10,517 nt of DNA from DASXRU01 sp039933315 (GTDB lineage Bacteria; Acidobacteriota; Blastocatellia; Pyrinomonadales; Pyrinomonadaceae), in the NCBI GenBank assembly GCA_039933315.1, contig JBDTOI010000140.1, positions 1 to 10,517 of the forward strand, given 5' to 3'. This document shows, in pieces, positions 1 to 7,035 of this stretch (its first letter is position 1; each line of letters begins with the position of its first letter). The notes under the pieces were generated by a model. It searched no databases. It was not told the origin of the DNA and worked only from the letters and a program-made list of their open reading frames with translations. Position numbers and translations under genes: made by a program.

Positions 1-1372
1 TCATTCCGGCGATACCGGGCAGAGTTAAAGTGGCTTTGAAAATAATCAGCGCCGCCAGCATGAGCATCATGTTCAAAAGCAGGGCGATCACCGCGTTGAC
101 GCCGGCTCCGCGATAATAAAAGAGTATGAAAGCGACGACGAAAAGCAGCCCATACACGGAGGCCTTGACGCCCGATCGAATGGAGTCAGCGCCCAAACTT
201 GGCCCGACCGTACGCTCTTCCTGATACTCGATGGGTGCGGGCAGGGCCCCTGATTTCAAGGTCAGCGCGAGATCCTCCGCCGATTGCTTTGTGAAGCTTC
301 CGCTAATCTGGCCCTGGTCGAAGATCTGTCCTTTAATATAGGCAATCGACTTCACCTGATCATTCAAGACCACGCCCATATAAGCGTTGAGGTTTGCTCC
401 GGTCCAGGCGCCGAACTTCTCCGCCCCATTGGGCTTCAAAGAAAAGCTTATCTGGTAGTCGGAGGAACCCGCGCCAGACTGAATCGCAGAGGCATTGCGC
501 AATTCATTGCCGCTGACCACGGGGGGGGATTCCACCACCACCCACTGCGTTGGCTTGTCAGCTGGTGGCGTCTGGTTCGCACCAGCAGCCGTGGGCTCGT
601 CGCGAGGGATGTACGGCAGCACTCGACGGGTCGTCGGCACCGTCCCACCAAGTGAAGCCACGGCTTCTTGTTCGGTAGTGTACGTCGCATGCGGTGACGG
701 ATTGGAGGGACCAACGACACGCACCAACTCAAGCTTGGATTCCGCCCCCAGCAAGTCTTTCACCCGTTGCGGATTATCTATGCCCGGCATCTGCACCAGT
801 ATCTGATGAGAACTCTGCGCCCCGTGCCGCTGGATCAGCGGCTCCGTAACCGCGAGCGCATTCAACCGACTATCAATAATGCGCTGGGCTTGCTCAGTGG
901 CTTGTTCCGCCAATGCCCTTTGCGCGAGACTTGTCAGCGTCCAGCTGATCGTGTTTCCGCTGGTCTCCATTGACCAATCAGCCAGATCAACCTTCTTCTT
1001 AACAGCGTCTTCGATCTCTTTGATCCTGGCAGCGTCGGACGCCTCAAGAACAATCCTGTAACGGCCCCCCGCCGTCTCCCACTTTACTTCCTTAACCGGA
1101 AGACCGGCGTCCTTCGCGGTAGTCTGAATCGCCAGCCCATTTCCTTCTGTCAAACTCTTCAGATACACATCGGTTTTCACCCTCATGACCAGGTGCGAAC
1201 CGCCTTTAAGGTCAAGACCGAGGCGAATGTTAGAAGCGAGGGTGGATTTGATTCCGGACCACGTGAAATCCGAGAGCCGGGGCTTGCGGCGGGGACCGAT
1301 AACTACATAAAGGCCGACCAGGGTAACGATGCCGATGATGATGGCACGTTGAAGCAGATTCTTTTTCTTCAT
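1..1372 (-). CDS. secD: Protein translocase subunit SecD (partial, C-terminus beyond left edge)
   Basis: SecD is an inner-membrane RND-family partner of SecYEG that uses the proton gradient to help pull exported proteins across the membrane. The reading frame is open for 457 codons from an ATG at 1372 to the left edge, with no stop. Residues about 9-26 form the first membrane helix after a KKK start. GLDLKGG at 52-58 is the SecD signature. Residues about 60-380 form the periplasmic region, including the P1-type stretch with TTEQEAVASLGG and a Pro-rich segment (about 245-285). RTVGPSLGADSI at about 388-399 leads into membrane helices at about 402-421 and 424-446. The window cuts at LPGIAGM, just before the GMAVDAN-type motif expected in the fourth helix, so the fusion state with SecF cannot be judged. 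The frame runs straight through an 8-G tract at 521-528. No clear Shine-Dalgarno precedes the start. It lies downstream of yajC, 71 nt away, and is probably co-transcribed with it. Confidence 0.96.
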   Translation of the reverse strand, partial: MKKKNLLQRAIIIGIVTLVGLYVVIGPRRKPRLSDFTWSGIKSTLASNIRLGLDLKGGSHLVMRVKTDVYLKSLTEGNGLAIQTTAKDAGLPVKEVKWETAGGRYRIVLEASDAARIKEIEDAVKKKVDLADWSMETSGNTISWTLTSLAQRALAEQATEQAQRIIDSRLNALAVTEPLIQRHGAQSSHQILVQMPGIDNPQRVKDLLGAESKLELVRVVGPSNPSPHATYTTEQEAVASLGGTVPTTRRVLPYIPRDEPTAAGANQTPPADKPTQWVVVESPPVVSGNELRNASAIQSGAGSSDYQISFSLKPNGAEKFGAWTGANLNAYMGVVLNDQVKSIAYIKGQIFDQGQISGSFTKQSAEDLALTLKSGALPAPIEYQEERTVGPSLGADSIRSGVKASVYGLLFVVAFILFYYRGAGVNAVIALLLNMMLMLAALIIFKATLTLPGIAGM

Positions 1373-1385
1373 AAAGCAACTGTGT

Positions 1386-1437
1386 CACAGACTTCAGTCT
1401 GTGGCTGCGGACGCGAGATCACAGACTAAAGTCTGTG
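1386..1437. repeat. Twin 18-nt palindromes in the yajC-secD gap
   Basis: Two near-identical palindromes occupy most of the 71-nt gap. CACAGACTTCAGTCTGTG is at 1386-1403 and CACAGACTAAAGTCTGTG is at 1420-1437. Each has perfect 8-bp arms (CACAGACT/AGTCTGTG) around a 2-nt centre that differs between copies (TC versus AA), and they begin 34 nt apart. There is no T-run after either copy, so an intrinsic terminator is unlikely. The transcript from yajC to secD would carry both hairpins. They are probably a dispersed genomic repeat, though a role in mRNA stability or a paired protein-binding site is possible. Confidence 0.8.
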
Positions 1438-1443
1438 CCACTC

Positions 1444-1749
1444 CTATTTCGTTTCCTCCGGTTCCACTCCCGCCACCGCGGAACGCGCAATCTCCAGGAT
1501 TGATTTGTCGGCGCTGCGTATCAAAAAACTTGTATCGCGCACGGTAGTGATTATGCCAATGACGCCGCCGGTGGTAACCACGCGGTCACCTGACTTGAGT
1601 TCCGCAATGGTTTGCTGCAACTGCCGCTGCCGCTTCTGCTGCGGCCTGATCATGAGAACATAAAAGACGCCGAAGACCAGCACCATCGGAATCAGAAATC
1701 CGAAGCCGCCACCACCGCCGCCCTGCAATAGAATCAAAGCTATGGTCAT
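1444..1749 (-). CDS. yajC: Sec translocon accessory protein YajC
   Basis: YajC is a small single-pass membrane protein that co-purifies with SecD-SecF in the Sec translocon accessory complex. The 101 residues are the usual length. A short N-terminus with a six-glycine run (about residues 10-15) precedes one membrane helix at about 16-35. The family-typical cytoplasmic part follows: MIRPQQKRQRQ just after the helix, then KSGDRVVTTGGVIGII (about 52-67), which forms the YajC beta-rich domain. The start ATG at 1749 is preceded by GGAG 12 nt upstream, a slightly long spacing. It sits between tgt and secD on the same strand, the common tgt-yajC-secD-secF order, and is probably in one operon with them. 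Confidence 0.96.
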   Translation of the reverse strand: MTIALILLQGGGGGGFGFLIPMVLVFGVFYVLMIRPQQKRQRQLQQTIAELKSGDRVVTTGGVIGIITTVRDTSFLIRSADKSILEIARSAVAGVEPEETK

Positions 1750-1767
1750 TAACTTTTGTAACTCCGT

Positions 1768-1881
1768 GGTAACGCAAACTGTTGGTTTGCGTAGAAATGA
1801 GGGCCCGCGTCGCCGACGTAACGCGAAGTTTGGTTTGCGTCACCGCGCTAACCAGCGTCGCAAAGTAACAGCTTGCGTTAC
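1768..1881. repeat. Three hairpin repeats of one family in the tgt-yajC gap
   Basis: The 128-nt gap holds three related inverted repeats. The clearest is at 1772-1792: ACGCAAAC, loop TGTTG, GTTTGCGT, with a perfect 8-bp stem. The second, at 1821-1840, keeps ACGC...GCGT and TTTGGTTTGCGT but has a G-T wobble and a mismatch. The third, at 1865-1881, has GTAAC/GTTAC arms around AGCTTGC and overlaps the tgt stop codon (1878-1880). Read on the minus strand, the copies share ACGCAA and GCGTTAC-type ends. No T-run follows, so a terminator is not indicated. They look like degenerate copies of one REP-like repeat within a probable operon transcript. Confidence 0.65.
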
Positions 1882-3116
1882 CTCACGCCCGAGCCGATTC
1901 TCTCTATGAACTCTTGTCGAAAACTTGTGAATTCGCCAGACCGGATAGCTTGCCTGACACGTCTCATAGTGTCAAGGAAGAACGCAAGGTTGTGGTGGGT
2001 CAAGAGAATGCCGGCAAGCATTTCACCTGACATACATAAATGACGGAGAAACGAGCGTGAGTGACGCCGGCAAACCGCGCATGAACAGGCCTCGTCCAGC
2101 GGTCGCTGGTCGCGCGCCCACTGGGCGTTCTTCACGTTCAGCTTGCCCCTTGAAGTAAACGCCTGGCCCGTCCGTCCATTCCGTGTCGGCAGCACACAGT
2201 CGAACATATCAACTCCCCGCGCGACCGCCTCAATCAGGTCTTCCGGAGTGCCGACTCCCATCAGGTAGCGCGGTTTCCCGGCGGGCATCGAAGGCGCAAT
2301 GTTCTCGATTACTTCGAACATCACGGGCTTTTCCTCGCCCACGCTGAGGCCGCCGATGGCATAGCCGTCGAAATCAATCTCGCCAGTACGCGCCAGGCTC
2401 TCCCGCCGCAGATCGCCGTAAGACGAGCCCTGCACGATTCCGAACAGGGCCTGCGGCGCAGGCATTCCTCGCTGAGAATGGTCGGCGTCTGTGGCACCAT
2501 TTGCCCGCAATCGATCAAAAGCATCTCGCGAGCGTCGCGCCCAACGGGCGGTCAACTCCATACTGCGGCGCGCTTCATCATGCGTCGCCTCGCCGGGCGC
2601 GCATTCGTCGAAAGCCATGGCGATATCGGCGCCCAGCACCACCTGTATCTCCATCGACACCTCCGGGGAAAGAAAACAGAGCGTGCCATCGATGTGGGAA
2701 CGAAACTCAGTTCCCTCTTCAGTGATCTTCCGCAACGCCCCCAGGCTCCAAACCTGGAACCCGCCCGAGTCAGTCAGAAGCGGACGGTCCCAGCCGATGA
2801 AACGATGCAGCCCTCCGCTTGCCTTAATCGTCTCCATCCCTGGGCGCAACCACAGATGATAGGTATTCCCGAGAATGATCTGCGCATCAAGGTCATCAGA
2901 TTCCAACGCCTCGAAGCGCATCCCCTTCACCGTGCCCGCCGTGCCCACCGGCATAAAGACGGGCGTCTCAATCACCCCACGGCTGGTTTGCAAACGACCG
3001 GTGCGCGCCGCGCCATCGCGGGCGTCGATTTCAAAGGCAATTGCTTGATTGGGAGATGCAGCAGCGGTGGGGGATGCAGACTGCTGGAGCGATGAGTCTC
3101 TCTCGCTGGCGGTCAT
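1878..3116 (-). CDS. tgt: tRNA-guanine transglycosylase (queuine/preQ1 tRNA-ribosyltransferase)
   Basis: Bacterial Tgt swaps guanine 34 in the anticodon of GUN tRNAs (Asp, Asn, His, Tyr) for the queuosine precursor preQ1 by base exchange. Signatures run the full length: TPVFMPVGTAGTVKG (51-65), NTYHLWLRPG, LLTDSGGFQ with the general acid/base Asp116, FDEC (169-172), ALFGIVQG and GGLSVGE for base recognition, and FDCVLPTRNGR with the nucleophile Asp306. The zinc site is C344, C346, C349 and, 26 residues on, H375, matching the spacing in the Zymomonas enzyme. The 412 residues exceed the usual 370-390 because of a Ser/Ala-rich N-terminal extension of about 25 residues and a small insertion near 206-220. 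The ATG at 3114-3116 overlaps the upstream stop (ATGA), which favours this start and suggests translational coupling. It precedes yajC on the same strand. Confidence 0.97.
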   Translation of the reverse strand: MTASERDSSLQQSASPTAAASPNQAIAFEIDARDGAARTGRLQTSRGVIETPVFMPVGTAGTVKGMRFEALESDDLDAQIILGNTYHLWLRPGMETIKASGGLHRFIGWDRPLLTDSGGFQVWSLGALRKITEEGTEFRSHIDGTLCFLSPEVSMEIQVVLGADIAMAFDECAPGEATHDEARRSMELTARWARRSRDAFDRLRANGATDADHSQRGMPAPQALFGIVQGSSYGDLRRESLARTGEIDFDGYAIGGLSVGEEKPVMFEVIENIAPSMPAGKPRYLMGVGTPEDLIEAVARGVDMFDCVLPTRNGRTGQAFTSRGKLNVKNAQWARDQRPLDEACSCAVCRRHSRSFLRHLCMSGEMLAGILLTHHNLAFFLDTMRRVRQAIRSGEFTSFRQEFIERIGSGVR

Positions 3117-3655
3117 TTCTCGAGCCGAAAACTCTTCGCCGCCCGATCGAAAATCGGATCCAGAGTTGCCTGATCTGCTTCGAGCGAGGTGGCGGTCAGG
3201 ATGAGCTTTTGATCGCCCTTCCCATTGAAATAGTATTGCTGCGATAGGATAAGGAGTCCCTTAAACTCGGCCCGCATCGCGACTTTCATACCCTGGGCGC
3301 CCGCAGCCGTCGTGATTGGTGTCTTACTTATGAGCTTCACACTTGTGGCCCCGACCTCCTGGAAGTTTTTAAGAATGTAGTCCACTCCGGCGGTGGCGTA
3401 GTCGCTAATCGGCCTCGGGTCAATGGCGTCCTTAAAATTGATGTTTGGGGTAAAGGTTGGGCCGCTAGTTCCAAAGAGTAGCTTAAACTTCTGTCCTTCC
3501 TTCTCTTGAACTCTCCAGCCCTCCGGAATGCAGATGGAAAACCCTCCAACCAGCTCTACCTGGCGCTGACAGGAATCCTGCGCACGCACTGCGACGGTGA
3601 CCAGGAAAACAACCGCAGTGGCCAGGGCCATTCTTTTTATGATCATAGGTTTCAT
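3113..3655 (-). CDS. Secreted PsbP/DcrB-like small protein, function unknown
   Basis: This 180-residue protein has a strong signal peptide: KPMIIKR, a hydrophobic stretch (ALATAVVFLVTVAV), then a likely cut after VRAQ near residue 26. The mature part opens with a Cys pair (C29 and C42) and FSICIPEGWRVQ, the PEGW-type opening seen in PsbP/DcrB/Mog1-like proteins. A mixed alpha/beta pattern follows, ending RAAKSFRLEK, also typical of that fold. No catalytic motif is visible. It is probably periplasmic; the cysteine is not in a convincing lipobox. The stop overlaps the tgt ATG by 4 nt, so the two are likely translated together, although no functional link with tRNA modification is obvious. AAGG sits only 3 nt before the ATG at 3655; the in-frame ATGs at codons 4 and 9 are alternatives. 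Family assignment comes from sequence pattern only. Confidence 0.8.
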   Translation of the reverse strand: MKPMIIKRMALATAVVFLVTVAVRAQDSCQRQVELVGGFSICIPEGWRVQEKEGQKFKLLFGTSGPTFTPNINFKDAIDPRPISDYATAGVDYILKNFQEVGATSVKLISKTPITTAAGAQGMKVAMRAEFKGLLILSQQYYFNGKGDQKLILTATSLEADQATLDPIFDRAAKSFRLEK

Positions 3656-3678
3656 AAGCCTTGCACAATAACTCTTAT

Positions 3679-3783
3679 TTCGTGTTCTTTCGTGGAGTTT
3701 AGTGTGATTTCGTGGATCGAGTGGCTCCGAATCCCCGGCACACCATCCACGAAGTTACACGAAATCTCACGAAGCAACACGAA
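3679..3783. repeat. 10-bp-periodic TTCGTG/CACGAA dyad array
   Basis: Upstream of the PsbP-like gene, TTCGTG-type hexamers start at 3679, 3689, 3699 (variant TTAGTG) and 3709, exactly 10 bp apart. After a 27-nt spacer, the complementary CACGAA occurs at 3748, 3758, 3768 and 3778, again exactly 10 bp apart. The 39-nt arms (3679-3717 and 3745-3783) match as an inverted repeat at 31 of 39 positions by hand alignment. The whole could fold into a long imperfect hairpin in single strands, or present eight boxes on one face of the DNA helix. It may be a dispersed repeat or small non-autonomous element, or a multi-site protein-binding region. The flanking 3784-3924 shows nothing I can call. Confidence 0.75.
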
Positions 3784-3924
3784 CCACTGCTGATCTTAGA
3801 CGTTCTCTGCAGTCCGCTTCGAACCAGCCGAAGAGGTGCAAAGCCGGTTTCATACTCAAAGCGGGAAAACCATTTGCCTCAACGCCAGGTATCTACCGGA
3901 AAGCTTAACTAATGACAAGTGTGA

Positions 3925-6885
3925 TCAGGAGCCGGCGGCTTCTTTTTTCTCGGCTTCGGCTTTAGCCACACCTACCGGTAATCGCACCGTAAAAGTCGCG
4001 CCATGACCATCGCTTTTGGCCTCGGCCAGACCTTGATGGGCTTCCACCAATTCCTTCACCAGTGCCAGACCGATGCCCAGCCCTCCATGATGTCGTCGGG
4101 AAGAGCTCTCCGCCTGGCGAAAGCGGTCCCAAACATATGGCAGGAACTCCGGCGAAATCCCTTCGCCGGTATCTTCCACTTCTACTACGACCCATTGCGC
4201 CGGTCCTATTTCAGCATCGCCGGGAGCAACACCACTCAGCAGCTTTGACCTCACTTTTATGCGCCCCCCGGCCGGGGTGAACTTGATTGCGTTAGTCAAA
4301 AGGTTCCAGAGCACCTGTTGTATGCGCTGAGGATCATAATCGATTAGCGGCAGATCACTCGCCAGGCTTAACTCGATTCCGACGCGATTGGCATCCGCTG
4401 TTTGTTGGACTGCCTGTACCGCATTCAGCACCGAAAGATTAATATCGGCTGGTTTGATATCAAGCCGAAATACTCTGCGCTGCAAACGGGACAAGTCGAG
4501 CAAATCCGAAATCAACTGTGTCAGAGACAGCGTGGCGTTTTGAATTACCGCTACGCCCCCGGCGGATTCCGGCTCGCTCATTATTGCTTCGTTCTCCGCC
4601 AGCAGCTCGATCCATCCCTTAATGGCAGTCAGCGGCGTCCGCAGCTCGTGGGACAGCGTGGCCAGAAAGTCATCCTTCAACCGGTTCGCTTCCCGCAGCT
4701 CCGCAATCAACCTGGCGTTTTCCAGAGTGGCGCCAATCTGGGTGGCCACCGCGGTGAGCAAATCCACATCGTCGGCGACCCAATGCCGGCGCCGGCGTGT
4801 CTGGTGCGCGCTGAGCGAACCCACAATTCGCCCGTGATGAATGATGGGAACCACGGCGATACTTCTCAGTCCGGTGCGCTCGATCAGGTCTTCGACGCCG
4901 GTGGCCAGAGGGTGGGTCAAGACATCGTTGATTACCAGCGGCCGTCGGTGTTCACAGATCCAATCCGCTATCGGCGTGCGCTCCTCTACCTCGACATCAT
5001 CACTCAACCGATTCAGTCCCGGGGCACACCACTCACCGTAGATCTTGACGCCCGGGCCGCAAACTCCGTGTCGCAAGTTGCCTTCATCACGGGGATCGTC
5101 ATACAACACCGCGACGCAACGGTCCAGCTCCAGCATCTGGGCCAGCCGCTCCACAACTACTTCCACTCCTTGCTTAAGATCGTTGGCTTGCTGCAGCACC
5201 AGCAGCAGCCGGTTAACTACAGCCTCGCGTTCAGCCTGCGCCTGAATGGTGGCGAACAAACGCGCGTTGGCAATAGTTTCCGCTACCTGGGCGGCAAAGA
5301 TCTCGAGCAGTTGCGTGTCGCGATGCCGGAAGCCTCCCGGGCGGTTCGCTACATAAATGAAACCGATTAGCTCCCGCTTGATCAGCATTGGCACGATCAG
5401 CGTCGAACGCACGTCGTGGTCGGCCATAAATTGCTGATTGAAGCGTTCGTCTTTGGCCGGATCATTGGAAACGAAAGACTCGCCGGTGCGATACACATAT
5501 TCGCTTTCGCCGTTGCGATAGTTGAACAGTCCAGTCCCTCCCGGGCTCAATGCGAAGCGGAAATCACGGACCATCTGGGGTGTCGTTTGATAGCCGGGGG
5601 CCTCGGCACGCACCATCTTGTCGCGCCGGTGATAAGTGGCCAGCAGGCACATCTCGCCGCCCACCAACTCAGCGATCGCCCGCGCCAGGCGACCGTATAT
5701 CTCGGAGGTATCCACCATGGTGGAAAACGCTCGCGAGATTTCGTACAAGCCCTCCAGCTCTTTGGCGCGGCGGCGGCTGGCCTCGTAAAGCCGGGCGTTA
5801 GTCAGCGCCACCGACACCTGGGCAGCGATGGCTGCCAGTACTTTCTTGTCGTCGTCGGTCCATGAACGCGGTTCACAGTTAACGTGCAGCTCCAGCAAAC
5901 CGCTGACCTCGCCGCCCCCGACGACCGGCGCCGCCATCACCGCGCATACATCAAGCTGCGCATACAGGCCGAGTAATTCATCCGGCGGAAGTCCTCGAAT
6001 GTCATTGATGGCGATCGGCTCACTGGCAGCGAACACCTGCTGGGCGAACTTGCTCTCGCGCAGCCGCAGGCGGCGACCACGCAACGATGTGATCTGGTTG
6101 CCGGAGACGTATTCATATCCAACGAAGGCGTTTTCATCCTGCTCATCAAACAGTGTCACATGACAACGATCGGCGTTCAGCGCTTCGCCCAGTGTGTCAA
6201 CGGTCTCCTGCAGAACAAGATTTGGATCCAGCGAACTGGAAAGCTGTCTGCCGATGCGCCCGGCAAGTTCCTCCCGGTGGACGGCCGCCTCCATTGCCTG
6301 CGAGCGTTGCTCGGCCTGCTCGAGCAGCAGGACTTTCTGGATAGCGATGGCCAGCGGTGGTCCCAGCCGTTCGAGCGCCACCAGGTGTTTTCGCCCGTAG
6401 GCCTCTGACGTACATGAGGTGAGATTCATGCTGCCGATCGGTACGTCTCCGGAAAACAAAGGCATGCACACGGCGGCATGGAAACCTTCGCGTTCCAGGT
6501 CTGCGTAGATGTTGAAACGTTTTTCCGCCTTCACTTCAGGAATCAGAACTATTTCCCGCTGCTTGAGCGCATATTCAGTGACTGAACCTTGCAAAGCAGC
6601 CACCGCTCCCACTTCCAGGGAATCAGATTTTTTGCCGGAGATAGCAAACACGCGCAGGTGCAGTCCATCGTCATCGCATAAGGCAATGGAAGCGCGATCG
6701 AAAGGAACGATGGCGCGTATCTGCTCGCTGGCCAGCCCAAACATATCCTCAATTGTGCGGCTCGAGTTGACGGCCGCCACGACCCGGTTAACCACTTCGA
6801 GCTGCTCGGTCGCTTCGCGCAGGTACTCGAAGAGACCCTTCATCTCGGTGCTGGTTATTTCGTCCTGTTCGTGTCGTATGGCCAT
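3925..6885 (-). CDS. Soluble multi-GAF sensor histidine kinase
   Basis: This 986-residue cytoplasmic kinase has no membrane segment or signal peptide. Four successive GAF-type sensory domains are inferred at about 27-190, 207-367, 377-545 and 553-725. Each ends in the usual helix with an A-x-ARL-like pattern (SVALTNARLYE, TIANARLFA, TLENARLIA). The transmitter follows: FLATLSHELRTPLTAIKGW with phospho-acceptor His746, then the ATPase domain with N box NLLTNAIKF (Asn861, Asn865), G1 VEDTGEGIS (Asp905), F-box-like WDRFRQ (919-924), G2 GGLGIGLALV (934-943) and GHGATFTVRLP. All catalytic motifs look intact, and a short charged Ala/Lys/Glu tail follows. GAF domains commonly bind small molecules or mediate dimerisation; no ligand can be read here. 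No response regulator is in the window, so the partner must be encoded elsewhere. The start at 6885 has no clear ribosome-binding site; Met15 is an alternative. Confidence 0.93.
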   Translation of the reverse strand: MAIRHEQDEITSTEMKGLFEYLREATEQLEVVNRVVAAVNSSRTIEDMFGLASEQIRAIVPFDRASIALCDDDGLHLRVFAISGKKSDSLEVGAVAALQGSVTEYALKQREIVLIPEVKAEKRFNIYADLEREGFHAAVCMPLFSGDVPIGSMNLTSCTSEAYGRKHLVALERLGPPLAIAIQKVLLLEQAEQRSQAMEAAVHREELAGRIGRQLSSSLDPNLVLQETVDTLGEALNADRCHVTLFDEQDENAFVGYEYVSGNQITSLRGRRLRLRESKFAQQVFAASEPIAINDIRGLPPDELLGLYAQLDVCAVMAAPVVGGGEVSGLLELHVNCEPRSWTDDDKKVLAAIAAQVSVALTNARLYEASRRRAKELEGLYEISRAFSTMVDTSEIYGRLARAIAELVGGEMCLLATYHRRDKMVRAEAPGYQTTPQMVRDFRFALSPGGTGLFNYRNGESEYVYRTGESFVSNDPAKDERFNQQFMADHDVRSTLIVPMLIKRELIGFIYVANRPGGFRHRDTQLLEIFAAQVAETIANARLFATIQAQAEREAVVNRLLLVLQQANDLKQGVEVVVERLAQMLELDRCVAVLYDDPRDEGNLRHGVCGPGVKIYGEWCAPGLNRLSDDVEVEERTPIADWICEHRRPLVINDVLTHPLATGVEDLIERTGLRSIAVVPIIHHGRIVGSLSAHQTRRRRHWVADDVDLLTAVATQIGATLENARLIAELREANRLKDDFLATLSHELRTPLTAIKGWIELLAENEAIMSEPESAGGVAVIQNATLSLTQLISDLLDLSRLQRRVFRLDIKPADINLSVLNAVQAVQQTADANRVGIELSLASDLPLIDYDPQRIQQVLWNLLTNAIKFTPAGGRIKVRSKLLSGVAPGDAEIGPAQWVVVEVEDTGEGISPEFLPYVWDRFRQAESSSRRHHGGLGIGLALVKELVEAHQGLAEAKSDGHGATFTVRLPVGVAKAEAEKKEAAGS

Positions 6886-6938
6886 ATCTATCTAAGGCCA
6901 GGAACTCTGGGTTGCATCCCGATGAATCGTCCGCTCAA

Positions 6939-6980
6939 CCCTTTGCGCCTTCTGTTTTTCCCTGCTTTGCGTCTTTGCGT
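6939..6980. repeat. CTTTGCG-type repeat in the der-kinase gap
   Basis: The 150-nt gap between der and the kinase contains CCCTTTGCGCCTTCT at 6939-6953 and a tight pair of TTTGCG at 6966 and 6974. The distances (24, then 8) suggest a degenerate 8-bp period. The first 15 nt recur with a single C inserted inside der at 7841-7856. It resembles short dispersed C/T-rich repeats; no hairpin, promoter or terminator was convincing here. Confidence 0.4.
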
Positions 6981-7035
6981 GAAACCGCTACTCCCCAAGC
7001 TGCAACGACCAAGGTCCAAAGACTACTACCGGCTC

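Noticed and set aside
521..528. Run of eight G that could mark a frameshift in secD
   Set aside because: The start at 1372 and the LPGIAGM segment at the left edge are in one frame and no stop intervenes, so the frame is intact.
448..732. Minus-strand open frame of 94 codons inside secD
   Set aside because: It is out of frame with secD, which translates cleanly through the region with conserved SecD segments on both sides.
1761..1769. ACTCCGTGG in the tgt-yajC gap, identical to the core of the REP loop near the RAYT
   Set aside because: Only 9 nt match and the GC-rich stem is absent, so chance is a sufficient explanation.
3930..3952. GC-rich symmetric stretch followed by a T-run near the 3' end of the kinase gene, a possible plus-strand terminator
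   Set aside because: The palindrome leaves almost no loop, the T-run is on the strand opposite to the local genes, and the bases are explained as coding for the Lys/Glu/Ala tail.
4402..5370. Long plus-strand open frame of 322 codons opposite the kinase
   Set aside because: It lies antisense to well-conserved GAF and kinase coding sequence, shows no recognisable domain, and is the usual shadow in GC-rich DNA.
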